Source: Homoserinimonas sp.
GTDB taxonomy: Bacteria; Actinomycetota; Actinomycetes; Actinomycetales; Microbacteriaceae
Direction of reading: 5' to 3'
DNA: 64,000 bases
Assembly: GCA_023957835.1 (NCBI GenBank)
Contig: JAMLGP010000001.1
Span: forward strand, 1,915,575-1,979,574
Made by a program: the position numbers and the translations under genes. Below are positions 1 to 8,717 of the stretch, one piece after another. Under the pieces are notes generated by a model, which saw only the letters and a program-made list of their open reading frames with translations, did not search any database and was not told where the DNA came from. Positions within the stretch are counted from its first letter, which is position 1, and the number at the start of each line of letters is the position of its first letter.

Positions 1-189
1 GAAGATGCCAGCACCGACAATCTGATTCCCTTCACCGGCCTTCGACTTGAAAAGGAAGAGACCTCCGTGCTCAAGCGCAGCGAATCCCTGTTTCGGACTC
101 GGCAACCAGAAGTTGACTTGGTCGAGTTCTGAGTGGGTAGAGAGCTGACGGATCCAATTACTGTCCGTCACTCCAACGTAGACCTTCAT
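1..189 (-). CDS. HNH endonuclease-like protein, N-terminal part only
   Basis: The gene runs off the left edge of the window; only the first 63 residues are visible. It starts at an ATG (187-189) preceded by a GAGGAGG Shine-Dalgarno. The visible stretch begins MKVYVGVTDSNW and continues with VNFWLPSP, FAALEHGGLFLFK and NQIVGAGIF. From memory, this resembles the N-terminal domain of a common family annotated as HNH endonucleases found near restriction systems. The nuclease motif itself would lie outside the window, so the nuclease role is family knowledge and not seen. It points away from the restriction operon at 942 and fits the defence-island setting. Confidence 0.6.
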   Translation of the reverse strand, partial: MKVYVGVTDSNWIRQLSTHSELDQVNFWLPSPKQGFAALEHGGLFLFKSKAGEGNQIVGAGIF

Positions 190-317
190 CGCTAGAGGCG
201 CCTCCTCGCGAGAATCATACGTGCGACTCGGCAACGGGTGCCCGCAGTCGAGTCCCTTGCAATGCAAAAATGGATATGGTGATGAATTGCCCTTTCGGAG
301 GAAACCCGAAGTTCGAT

Positions 318-758
318 CTACTTGCTGGACAGTGGGGTGTCATAGTAATTGTCGGATCGTGGCCCAACTTGGGTTGGCCCTAAGACTTTGGCTGGCAGCA
401 CCGAATGCGCCGGAGACTCAATACTCGATTCAATGTCTTGGCTCCGGGAGGCGTTGACCCACTCCTCAAATCGGAGCCGAAGCCTTCGCGCACTGACTCC
501 GAATGCATCCCGATCCTCTTTCGAAAGGGATGCTGCCCGCACGAAGGACTGAAATTCAGCTATTCGATGATCGAGCTCCCGAAAACTCTCGCGGACGTCG
601 AGGAGCAGGCTTCCCTTCCTAACGCGGCCCTCGTGTGTCTCAAAGGCCGAAAATAGAGCTTGTAGCTCAGACGACATGCGGCGAACCCGATCCTCGTCGT
701 CCTTCTGTTGCCGCTTTTTGGATTCTTCTTTCGAGGAACCAGAAGGTCGAGATCGCAT
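318..758 (-). CDS. Hypothetical charged helical protein
   Basis: This is a 146-residue frame if started at the ATG at 756-758; an in-frame start at 794 would add 12 residues. The N-terminal third is very charged (KKRQQKDDEDRVRR) and is followed by a heptad-like helical stretch (roughly residues 25-95) that could form a coiled coil. No catalytic motif, signal peptide or membrane segment is visible, and I recognise no family. It lies between the HNH-like gene and the restriction operon on the opposite strand to the latter. It could be a real small island gene or a chance open frame; the helical composition slightly favours a real gene. Confidence 0.4.
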   Translation of the reverse strand: MRSRPSGSSKEESKKRQQKDDEDRVRRMSSELQALFSAFETHEGRVRKGSLLLDVRESFRELDHRIAEFQSFVRAASLSKEDRDAFGVSARRLRLRFEEWVNASRSQDIESSIESPAHSVLPAKVLGPTQVGPRSDNYYDTPLSSK

Positions 759-925
759 GCTCACAAGTAGAACCCCGCTTGCGGGCCAAAGCAAGGAAAT
801 TTTTGTGATCGTTGGTTTCGCTCAAAGCGGATCAGTTCTTGCGCCGATGTCGAGCCGGGGTGGTGTGCCCTGATCGCGGTACGTTTGAGACCTTTGGAAC
901 TCCCGAAGTGCCGGGTAGCCTGACC

Positions 926-940
926 TCAAGGAATCCTTGA
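926..940. promoter_or_regulatory. Perfect inverted repeat over the ribosome binding site of the restriction operon
   Basis: The 15 bases TCAAGGAATCCTTGA are two perfect 7-base arms around one central A. They end one base before the ATG (942) of the first gene and contain its Shine-Dalgarno (AAGGA). The short centre argues against an RNA hairpin and for a dimeric repressor site. A role as operator is inference; no controller-protein gene is visible next to it. Confidence 0.4.
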
Positions 941-941
941 A

Positions 942-3900
942 ATGCGCATCATCGATAATGTCAACGAATTGCTTGGCGACGACCTCAAAAACGAGGCCCG
1001 AGTCGGGTCCAAACTGCGTATCGCAGCGTCGACATTCTCCATCTATGCCTTCGATGCGCTCAAGAAGGAGCTTGGCGAGATCAAGGAGCTGGAGTTCATA
1101 TTCACTTCCCGCTCATTTAGCACGACCAAGGCGACGGATAAGCCGGCTCCTGAACGTCGTCTGTTCGATATCAAACACGACACGGAGTCGACACTTTATG
1201 GGTCGGAATTCGAGATCCATTTGCGGAATAAGCTGACTCAGCGCGCGATCGCCCGCGAGTGCGCGGAGTGGGTACGGCAGAAGGTGACGTTTAGATCGAA
1301 CCGCACGGGCGCTCCGATGCAGCCCGTGGCCGCGGTCGATGAGAGTGTCGCATACTTTCCGATCCAGGGCTTCACAACCACCGACCTTGGTTACGAGCGG
1401 GGACCAGCGGTATCGAACTATGTCACGAAGTTCGAGGGACCCAGTGAGACGCGACAATTTGTCCAGCTCTTCGATCAGATCTGGCACAATCCGGACCACC
1501 TCGAGGATGTCACTCAAGAGGTGTACGACCACATTGGGAGCGTCTACGCTGAGAACTCGCCGCAGCGTGTCTATTTCCTGATCCTCTACAACCTCTTCAG
1601 TGAGTTCCTCAATGACATTAACGAGGATGTTCTCCCCAACGATTTGACGGGCTATCAGGACACGTCAATCTGGAGTGCCCTATACAACTTCCAGCGGGAT
1701 GCCGCGATCGGCATCATAAACAAGTTGGAAACTTACAACGGGTGCATCCTCGCCGACAGCGTTGGGTTGGGTAAGACTTTCACCGCGCTCGCCGTCATCA
1801 AGTACTACGAGCTGCGAAATAAGTCGGTGCTAGTGCTCGCGCCGAAGAAGCTCACTGAGAACTGGACGAACTACAACGCAAACTTGACGACAAACATCTT
1901 TGCGAAAGACCGCTTCAATTATGACGTGCTCGCCCATACTGACCTGTCGCGTGAGTCGGGAGAGTCGCTCGGCATTCCGCTCGACCGGGTGAACTGGGGA
2001 AACTACGATCTCGTCGTCATCGACGAGTCGCACAATTTCCGTAACGCCGAGTTCATGGAAGAGCGCGAAACCCGCTATCAACGCCTCATGCGGAAGGTCA
2101 TCCGTGAGGGAGTGAAGACCAAAGTTCTGATGCTCTCGGCGACGCCGGTTAACAACCGTTTCAACGACCTCCGTAACCAGTTGGCTCTCGCTTATGAAGG
2201 CGAATCTGGTCAGCTGGCCGCTAAGCTCAACCTCTCTACCAGTGTCGAGGAAGTCTTTCGGCAGGCGCAACGCGTCTTCAACGAGTGGTCCGAACTTCCA
2301 CCCGAGAAGCGCACAACCGAAGCAATTCTCGAACGTCTTGACTTCGACTTCTTTGAGCTGCTTGACTCGGTGACGATTGCTCGTTCCCGCAAGCACATTC
2401 AGGCTTTTTACGACACCGCCGACATCGGCGGGTTCCCAGAACGGCTCCAGCCGGTCTCGATCAGATCGCCCCTCACAGATCTGCCAAACGCGCCCACATT
2501 CAATGAGATCTTCAATCAGCTCCAGTCGCTTACGCTCGGGGTTTACGCGCCGCTATCTTACGTATTTCCGAGCCGCATCGAGAAGTACGAGATGCTCTAC
2601 GGGAACCTTGGTGGTGCTAAGAACCGGGCAGGGGGCTCCACGGCGAATCTGGGTGCAGCGAACCGCGAAAAGGGCATACAACGACTCATGACGGTCAACC
2701 TGCTCAAACGCCTAGAGTCGAGCGTCGAGGCGTTCCGGATGACCCTCGGCCGCTTGGAGGCCACTGTCGAAGAGGCACTTGATGCGATCGACAGTAATGC
2801 GACTTCCATCACTGACGTCACCGCAGGATTCGACAACCTGGATGCCGACGACGATGACTTCGAGGTGCCAACGAGTGGCACGGTTGGCAAGAAAGTGCAG
2901 GTCGATCTGGCTGACGTCGACGTCGAGTCCTGGAGTCGCGATCTCATGCACGACGGACAGGTCATCGAAAACCTCTTGGAGGCAGTCTCGCGAATTTCCC
3001 CGGAGCACGACTTGAAACTTCGCGCCTTGAAGGAGCGGGTCGAGGCGAAGTTCGTCGCCCCAATCAACCCTGGCAACCGCAAGGTGTTGATCTTCTCCGC
3101 CTTCGCGGACACGGCTGAGTACCTGTATCGGGAGCTTTCCCCGCTGCTGAAGCAAAGCGGCTACGACAGCGCTTTGGTCACCGGTCAGGGAAACCCGAAG
3201 ACGACTCTCGGCAAGGGTTACGGCTTCCAGCAAACTCTTACCCTGTTCTCGCCCCGGTCGAAGCAGCGCCATCTGACTATGCGGAATGAGGTCGCCGAAA
3301 TCGAGGTGCTCATCGGCACCGACTGCATCAGCGAGGGCCAGAACCTTCAGGACTGCGACTACCTAGTCAACTACGACATCCACTGGAATCCGGTGCGCAT
3401 CATCCAGCGGTTCGGCCGTATCGATCGGATCGGCTCTACCAACGAGTGCATCCAGCTCGTGAACTTCTGGCCCGACATCTCGCTTGACGAGTACATCAAC
3501 CTCAAGGAGCGTGTCGAGAACCGGATGGTCATCGCTGACATCACCGCGACCGCTGACGATAACCTTCTCATTCAGGAGTCCAGCGAAGCGGCATTTCGCA
3601 AAGAGCAGCTCCGTCGGCTTCAGGACGAGGTTATTGAGTTGGAGGACGTCCGCACCGGCATCAGTATCACTGACCTCGGCTTGAACGATTTCCGGATGGA
3701 CCTGCTCGGCTATATCAAAGACGACCCGACCATCGTGACTTCCCCGAAGGGCATCCATGCGGTCGTTCCGGCACAGCCGGAGAAGGGGTTGAAGCCCGGT
3801 GCGCTCTTCGCACTCAGGAACATCAACGCCGACGAGATGCTCAACCGGGGCAACCGCCTTCACCCGCACTACTTGGTTTACCTCGACACCGAGGGCAATG

Positions 3901-4208
3901 TCATCGCCGATCACACCGAGGTCAAGTGCCTGCTCGACCTTATTCGCGCCGGATGCCGCAATCGTGACGAGCCCGCCTGGGAGGTGTGTCGCGTTTTCAA
4001 CGCTGCCACGCAGGACGGGGTCGTGATGGACAAATACAGCAGCTTGCTTACAGGGGCGATCCGAACCATGATCGACGTCACCGAGGAGCGCGACCTCGAT
4101 AGCCTCTTCAGCCCCGGCCACACCACTGCGCTACAACAGACGATTGCAGGCCTTGATGACTTCGAACTGATCGCCTTCCTCGCCATAGTCGAGGAGCCCG
4201 CCGAGTGA
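942..4208 (+). CDS. SNF2-type helicase of a restriction/defence operon
   Basis: A superfamily 2 helicase of 1088 residues, expected to be a DNA-dependent ATPase or translocase. Visible motifs are Walker A DSVGLGKT (272-279), DESH (361-364), SATP near 399, and a SNF2/RapA-like motif VI QRFGRIDRIG near 822. The first ~230 residues lack helicase motifs and may be an accessory domain. The stop overlaps the GTG start of the DUF4391 gene by 4 bases, and the whole set to 12643 has overlaps or very short gaps, so it is one operon. Helicases of this kind often accompany DUF4391 and Mod/Res genes in defence islands (family knowledge). The start ATG has AAGGA just upstream. The exact task here is unknown; it may remodel or translocate DNA for the Mod/Res enzymes. 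Confidence 0.85.
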   Translation: MRIIDNVNELLGDDLKNEARVGSKLRIAASTFSIYAFDALKKELGEIKELEFIFTSRSFSTTKATDKPAPERRLFDIKHDTESTLYGSEFEIHLRNKLTQRAIARECAEWVRQKVTFRSNRTGAPMQPVAAVDESVAYFPIQGFTTTDLGYERGPAVSNYVTKFEGPSETRQFVQLFDQIWHNPDHLEDVTQEVYDHIGSVYAENSPQRVYFLILYNLFSEFLNDINEDVLPNDLTGYQDTSIWSALYNFQRDAAIGIINKLETYNGCILADSVGLGKTFTALAVIKYYELRNKSVLVLAPKKLTENWTNYNANLTTNIFAKDRFNYDVLAHTDLSRESGESLGIPLDRVNWGNYDLVVIDESHNFRNAEFMEERETRYQRLMRKVIREGVKTKVLMLSATPVNNRFNDLRNQLALAYEGESGQLAAKLNLSTSVEEVFRQAQRVFNEWSELPPEKRTTEAILERLDFDFFELLDSVTIARSRKHIQAFYDTADIGGFPERLQPVSIRSPLTDLPNAPTFNEIFNQLQSLTLGVYAPLSYVFPSRIEKYEMLYGNLGGAKNRAGGSTANLGAANREKGIQRLMTVNLLKRLESSVEAFRMTLGRLEATVEEALDAIDSNATSITDVTAGFDNLDADDDDFEVPTSGTVGKKVQVDLADVDVESWSRDLMHDGQVIENLLEAVSRISPEHDLKLRALKERVEAKFVAPINPGNRKVLIFSAFADTAEYLYRELSPLLKQSGYDSALVTGQGNPKTTLGKGYGFQQTLTLFSPRSKQRHLTMRNEVAEIEVLIGTDCISEGQNLQDCDYLVNYDIHWNPVRIIQRFGRIDRIGSTNECIQLVNFWPDISLDEYINLKERVENRMVIADITATADDNLLIQESSEAAFRKEQLRRLQDEVIELEDVRTGISITDLGLNDFRMDLLGYIKDDPTIVTSPKGIHAVVPAQPEKGLKPGALFALRNINADEMLNRGNRLHPHYLVYLDTEGNVIADHTEVKCLLDLIRAGCRNRDEPAWEVCRVFNAATQDGVVMDKYSSLLTGAIRTMIDVTEERDLDSLFSPGHTTALQQTIAGLDDFELIAFLAIVEEPAE

Positions 4209-4858
4209 ATGACATCCTGTATCGCTGGCCGGGGAGCGCGGAGTTCGGTCGGACTGTGCCCAAGACAAAGTTCTACGAACACGGCAAAATACGTACTGCA
4301 CTACGAGAAAAGTTTGTCGAAGATGTCCAGCGCATCACCTGGGCCTACAAGCTCGCCGAGTCGACTATCCGTCTGAAGGGCACAGACGCCGTACCCGAGA
4401 TCCAGATCTTCGCCGTCGAGACCAAGGGCAGCGATATCCCCGACGATGTGCTCTCCGCGATCGATAAGTCCGTGCACTTCCCGATCCTCTTTGAGGTCAG
4501 CAAAGGCAAGGATGTGCGCATGGTCGCGGCGCAGAAGTCGCTCGGCGGCAGCGCTCCAAAGGTCGGCACCTACTTCACGACGTCATGGCTTCCCATCACC
4601 GTCGAGCGTCAGCCGCTGCCAGCAGCCATCGACCTTGCAGCACTCTATGAGTTGCTGCTCGCGTCATTGCTCCCTGTGGCGACACGCCGCGGGGAGTCTG
4701 TGTCGGAAGCCACCGCGAGAATGGAGCGAACCAAGAAGCTCGAGCGCGAGATCGCAGCACTGGAGCGGAAGCTCCGCAATGAGCCGCAGTTCAACCGCAA
4801 AGTCGAGCTACGCAAAGCACTAAAGGAACACCGGGCAGCGCTCGCGGCGCTGGCTTGA
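4205..4858 (+). CDS. DUF4391 domain protein
   Basis: A 217-residue protein starting at a GTG that overlaps the helicase stop (GTGA). It matches what I know of DUF4391: an N-terminal part with WPGSAEFGRTVPK and KFYEHG, a middle ITWAYKLAESTIRL and IQIFAVETK, and a C-terminal coiled coil (about residues 165-217, rich in Lys, Arg and Glu). The family has no established biochemical activity but recurs between a SNF2-like helicase and methyltransferase genes, suggesting a structural or bridging subunit. Translational coupling to the helicase supports a complex between the two. Function is inference. Confidence 0.75.
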   Translation: MNDILYRWPGSAEFGRTVPKTKFYEHGKIRTALREKFVEDVQRITWAYKLAESTIRLKGTDAVPEIQIFAVETKGSDIPDDVLSAIDKSVHFPILFEVSKGKDVRMVAAQKSLGGSAPKVGTYFTTSWLPITVERQPLPAAIDLAALYELLLASLLPVATRRGESVSEATARMERTKKLEREIAALERKLRNEPQFNRKVELRKALKEHRAALAALA

Positions 4859-4885
4859 ACAATACCCCCACCTCAAAGGATGACG

Positions 4886-6805
4886 ATGGAGAAGCTGAAG
4901 ATGCACTCGCCAGACCTGACCCAGGCGAACGTGGACCGTATCGCGGAGCTGTTCCCGACCGTAATCACCGAATCGCTCGACGTCGACGGCAACGTGACCC
5001 GCGCCGTCGATTTCGACCTCCTCCGCCAGGAACTCTCCGACCATATCGTCGAGGGACCGCAAGAGAGGTACCAGCTCGACTGGCCCGGAAAGCGTACCGC
5101 GGCGTTCGCTGCGAATGCGCCGATTGCGAAGACGCTACGCCCGGTGCGTGAGGAGTCGGTGAACTTCGATACGACCAAGAACCTATTCATCGAGGGCGAC
5201 AACCTTGACGCCCTCAAACTGCTCCAGGAGTCCTACGTCGGCAAGGTCAAGCTCATCTACATCGACCCACCGTATAACACAGGCAAGGACTTCGTTTACC
5301 GGGACGATTTCTCGGTCTCAACGCACGACTACCTTACGGAAAGCTCACAAATCACCGAAGCTGGCGAGAAGTTCGTCTCGAATCTGAATTCGAATGGGCG
5401 GTTCCACTCCGACTGGCTATCTATGATGTTCCCGCGCCTGAAGGTTGCTCGGAGCTTGCTGGCGCCGGACGGGGTTGCTGTGATCTCGATCGACGACAAC
5501 GAACAGGCCAATATTAAGGAGCTCTGTGCAGAAGTCTTCGGGCCGGGCAATTTCGTTGCTCAGCTACCCACGGTGATGAACCTCAAGGGGAACAATGACC
5601 AGTTCGGGTTTGCAGGTACTCACGAATACACGCTGATCTACGCACGTGACAGCAGTGTTCTCACTCTGAACCAGTTCCCTCTAGACGACGACGAAATGGG
5701 CGACTGGGAAGAGGACGAACGAGGTCCCTTTAAGCGCGGCGCGGCGCTCAAGGCAACTGGCGGGAACGCCCCACGTACCAAACGCCCGAATTTGTACTTC
5801 CCGATCTATGTGGGCCCGCAGCAACAGCTCTCCCTGGAAGCCGTACCAGGTTGGGCCGAACTCCTGCCCGTAACGGATGGCGCGGAGATGTCCTGGAGGT
5901 GGAGCAAGCAGAAGTTCCTCAACGAGCTAGATGATGTGATCATTGTGCCGGCTGGAAGCAGCTTCACGTTATACAAGAAGCAGCGACCTGCTCTTGGGGA
6001 ACTTCCGAGCGCGAAGCCCAAATCTACGTTCTACAAGCCGGAATACAGCAGTGGCAATGGGACAGCGGTGGTGAAGCGCCTGTTCGGCGGCGCAAAAGTG
6101 TTTGATAACCCCAAGCCATTAGCTCTGCTTGAAGACCTCATCCTGATTTGCACGAGTGGTGATTCGGTAGTGCTCGAACTATTCGCTGGTTCCGCGACCG
6201 CTGCGCACGCGGTCATGACGTTGAACGCAGCAGATAGCGGCAAACGTAGCTTCATCGTTATTCAGGCACCTGAAGAGACCTCGTCGGATTCTGAAGCACG
6301 GCGACTTGGATATCAGACGATTGCGGAGGTTGCGCGTGCGCGTATTCGAGCGGCTGGAAAAGAAACCGCTGCGCAGGGCCTTCTCGACGGGAACTGGCAG
6401 GACATCGGGTTCCGGTCGCTTCGGGTCGATACGACGAACATCGCCGACGTCAGCGCGACGGCTGACGCGCTCGGGCAGCGGGAGCTCGTCGGGATGGTGA
6501 GCAGCGTGAAGTCGGACCGGACTGATGAAGACTTGCTCTTCCAGGTACTCATTGACTGGGGTCTTGACCTGAGTCTGAAAATCGAGCGGGGGGGGGGCGT
6601 CCGAGAGTACTTCCGCATCGCCGACGACGCGCTCATCGCGTGCTTCAGCGAGGAGGTGTCCGCTGATGTGGTCACCGAAATCGCAAAGCTTCAGCCGCTG
6701 CGTGCAGTATTCCGTGACTCAGCCTTCAAGTCGGACGCGGTTCGCATCAACGCCGAGCAACTATTCCGCGAATTGTCGCCGGGCACCGAGGTCAAGACCA
6801 TATGA
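4886..6805 (+). CDS. Type III-like DNA methyltransferase (Mod 1), carries a G10 tract
   Basis: A 639-residue beta-class amino-methyltransferase: motif IV DPPYNTG (127-133) precedes the AdoMet motif with FAGS (about 433-436), the order typical of type III Mod subunits. It probably makes N6-methyladenine. I chose ATG 4886 because AAAGGA ends 5 bases before it and because it aligns with the start of Mod 2; ATG 4880 lies inside that ribosome site. The first ~135 and last ~130 residues are strikingly like those of Mod 2 (6833-8716), while the region between the motifs, where the target recognition domain sits, is very different. A run of ten G (6588-6597) near codon 568 could change the frame and cost the last ~70 residues. 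Confidence 0.88.
   Translation: MEKLKMHSPDLTQANVDRIAELFPTVITESLDVDGNVTRAVDFDLLRQELSDHIVEGPQERYQLDWPGKRTAAFAANAPIAKTLRPVREESVNFDTTKNLFIEGDNLDALKLLQESYVGKVKLIYIDPPYNTGKDFVYRDDFSVSTHDYLTESSQITEAGEKFVSNLNSNGRFHSDWLSMMFPRLKVARSLLAPDGVAVISIDDNEQANIKELCAEVFGPGNFVAQLPTVMNLKGNNDQFGFAGTHEYTLIYARDSSVLTLNQFPLDDDEMGDWEEDERGPFKRGAALKATGGNAPRTKRPNLYFPIYVGPQQQLSLEAVPGWAELLPVTDGAEMSWRWSKQKFLNELDDVIIVPAGSSFTLYKKQRPALGELPSAKPKSTFYKPEYSSGNGTAVVKRLFGGAKVFDNPKPLALLEDLILICTSGDSVVLELFAGSATAAHAVMTLNAADSGKRSFIVIQAPEETSSDSEARRLGYQTIAEVARARIRAAGKETAAQGLLDGNWQDIGFRSLRVDTTNIADVSATADALGQRELVGMVSSVKSDRTDEDLLFQVLIDWGLDLSLKIERGGGVREYFRIADDALIACFSEEVSADVVTEIAKLQPLRAVFRDSAFKSDAVRINAEQLFRELSPGTEVKTI
6588..6597 (+). repeat. Homopolymer tract of ten G inside Mod 1
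   Basis: Ten consecutive G bases encode part of Arg-Gly-Gly-Gly in the C-terminal region of Mod 1. Mod 2 has no such run at the aligned position. Long G tracts are slippage-prone and are the classic cause of on/off switching in type III mod genes of pathogens. Whether it switches here is inference. Confidence 0.8.
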
Positions 6806-6832
6806 CCTCGCAATTATGGGCTGTGGTGCGTG

Positions 6833-8716
6833 ATGGAAAAGCGCGCACTACACTCGCCCGACCAAACGGCACACAATATCGAACGCATCGCCGAGCTGTT
6901 CCCGCAGGTCATCACGGAGTCGAGAGACGCGGAGGGCAACGTGACTCCCGCCGTTGACTTCGACTTGCTCCGTCAGGAACTCTCCGACCACATTGTCGAG
7001 GGCCCGCAGGAGCGATATCAGCTCGACTGGCCCGGCAAACGTGCGGCGGCGTTCGCTGCAAACGCACCCATCGCGAAGACCCTCCGCCCGGTGCGTGAGG
7101 AGTCCGTGAACTTCGACACCACAAAGAACCTCTTCATCGAAGGCGACAACCTCGACGCGCTCAAACTCTTGCAGGAGTCGTACCTCGGCAAGGTGAAGCT
7201 TATTTACATCGACCCGCCCTACAACACCGGCTCGGACTTCGTCTACGAAGACGACTTCGGCGTCACGACGAGGGACTACCTCGCCGCTTCAGGCCAGATC
7301 GGGGTAGACGGCGCCCGCTTCGTCGCAAACGTCGAGTCGAACGGCCGCTTTCACTCCGACTGGCTGAGCATGATCCTGCCGCGGCTCAAGCTGGCTCGCA
7401 TGCTTCTTGCGCCAGATGGGCTGATCTTCATCTCGATCGACGACCACGAGGTCGCCTCTCTGCGGAAGGTTGCCGACGAAGTGTTCGGGGAGGGCAATTT
7501 CGTCGCCGCCGCGATCTGGCAGAAGCGAACATCCCCGGAAGCGCGGAAACGTCTCGCGGCAGGTCACGAGTACGTCATTGTTTACACGCGTGACAGCAGT
7601 ATGACCGAAGAGGCGCTCTCGCCACTCCCGCTCGAGGATAAGGATCGCGAAGCGTTCTCCAACCCTGATGGGGATCCGCGCGGCCCCTGGGGGTCTTCCG
7701 ACTTCACTGCTCCGGGGTTCCGCCCCAACCAGATGTACAAGATCACGACACCCTCAGGGGCGGTCGTCGATCCACCACCAGGTCGGTGCTGGATGAACCT
7801 GGAAGACGAGTACCTCCGGCAGGCCGCTGAGGGGCGATTTTGGTACGGGCCAAAGGGCGACGGTGTCCCGCGCCGCAAGACCTACCTGGCGGAGCGAAAC
7901 GGCAAGTCCGCCTGGACGTGGTGGCCGAACGCTGAGGTAGGTCACACCCAGGAAGGCACCCGCGAGGTTCGTGCACTCTTCGACAGAGACGGCGAAACGT
8001 ACTTCGACTTCCCCAAGCCGGTGCGACTAATCGAGCGGGTCGTGCAACTTGCGACGCGGCCCTCGGAACAGCACATTGTCGTCGACTTCTTTGCCGGTTC
8101 TGGGACGACCGCGCACGCGGTGATGCACGTGAACGCGAAGGATGGTGGCGACAGGCGATTCGTCCTTGTGCAGATCCCGGAAGCGATCGATCGCGGCTCG
8201 GCCGCAGCAAAGGCCGGCTACGGGACCATTGCGGCGCTCTCGCGGGATCGAGTTCGACGGGCGGCCGAATCCGTGATGCATTCGGCACGCGTTCTCGCTG
8301 GTGGACTCGACACCGGCTTCCGTGCCTTCCGAGTCGACACGACGAGCTTCGCCGACACGCTCCGCACGCCTGGCGACCTCGTTCAGGCATCGCTCGTCGA
8401 GATGACGGGGAACATCAAGTCGGATCGGTCAGCTGAGGACCTGCTCTTCCAGGTTCTCCTCGACTGGGCTCTTGACCTGTCCCTGCCGATCACCCGCGAA
8501 ATGATCGATGGCGCCGAGGTCTACTCAGTGGACGACGACGCGCTCATTGCGTGCTTCGCCGACGAGGTCACGGACTCGGTCATTCGCGCCATTGCGAAGC
8601 GCCAACCGCTCCGGGCGGTTTTCAAGGACTCCGGCTTTCCCGACGACGCGGCGCGGATCAACGCCGACCAGGTCTTCCGCGAGCTTTCACCCGAGACCGA
8701 AGTGCGGGCGATCTGA
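6833..8716 (+). CDS. Type III-like DNA methyltransferase (Mod 2)
   Basis: The second Mod paralogue, 627 residues from ATG 6833 (a GTG directly before is also possible; the ribosome site is weak). Motif IV DPPYNTG is at 127-133 and the AdoMet motif FAGSG near 420-424, again the beta-class order. N- and C-terminal parts closely match Mod 1 (shared blocks include QELSDHIVEGPQERYQLDWP and NLFIEGDNLDALKLLQESY). The central target recognition region differs almost completely. This pattern means duplication followed by replacement or rapid change of the specificity domain, or repeated gene conversion of the ends. It sits 27 bases after Mod 1 and is immediately followed by the DUF2971 gene. Confidence 0.88.
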   Translation: MEKRALHSPDQTAHNIERIAELFPQVITESRDAEGNVTPAVDFDLLRQELSDHIVEGPQERYQLDWPGKRAAAFAANAPIAKTLRPVREESVNFDTTKNLFIEGDNLDALKLLQESYLGKVKLIYIDPPYNTGSDFVYEDDFGVTTRDYLAASGQIGVDGARFVANVESNGRFHSDWLSMILPRLKLARMLLAPDGLIFISIDDHEVASLRKVADEVFGEGNFVAAAIWQKRTSPEARKRLAAGHEYVIVYTRDSSMTEEALSPLPLEDKDREAFSNPDGDPRGPWGSSDFTAPGFRPNQMYKITTPSGAVVDPPPGRCWMNLEDEYLRQAAEGRFWYGPKGDGVPRRKTYLAERNGKSAWTWWPNAEVGHTQEGTREVRALFDRDGETYFDFPKPVRLIERVVQLATRPSEQHIVVDFFAGSGTTAHAVMHVNAKDGGDRRFVLVQIPEAIDRGSAAAKAGYGTIAALSRDRVRRAAESVMHSARVLAGGLDTGFRAFRVDTTSFADTLRTPGDLVQASLVEMTGNIKSDRSAEDLLFQVLLDWALDLSLPITREMIDGAEVYSVDDDALIACFADEVTDSVIRAIAKRQPLRAVFKDSGFPDDAARINADQVFRELSPETEVRAI

Positions 8717-8717
8717 C

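Noticed and set aside
8508..8717. Upstream extension of the DUF2971 frame into Mod 2
   Set aside because: The added part is in the wrong frame of the Mod 2 gene; a GTG right after the Mod 2 stop gives the family-length protein.
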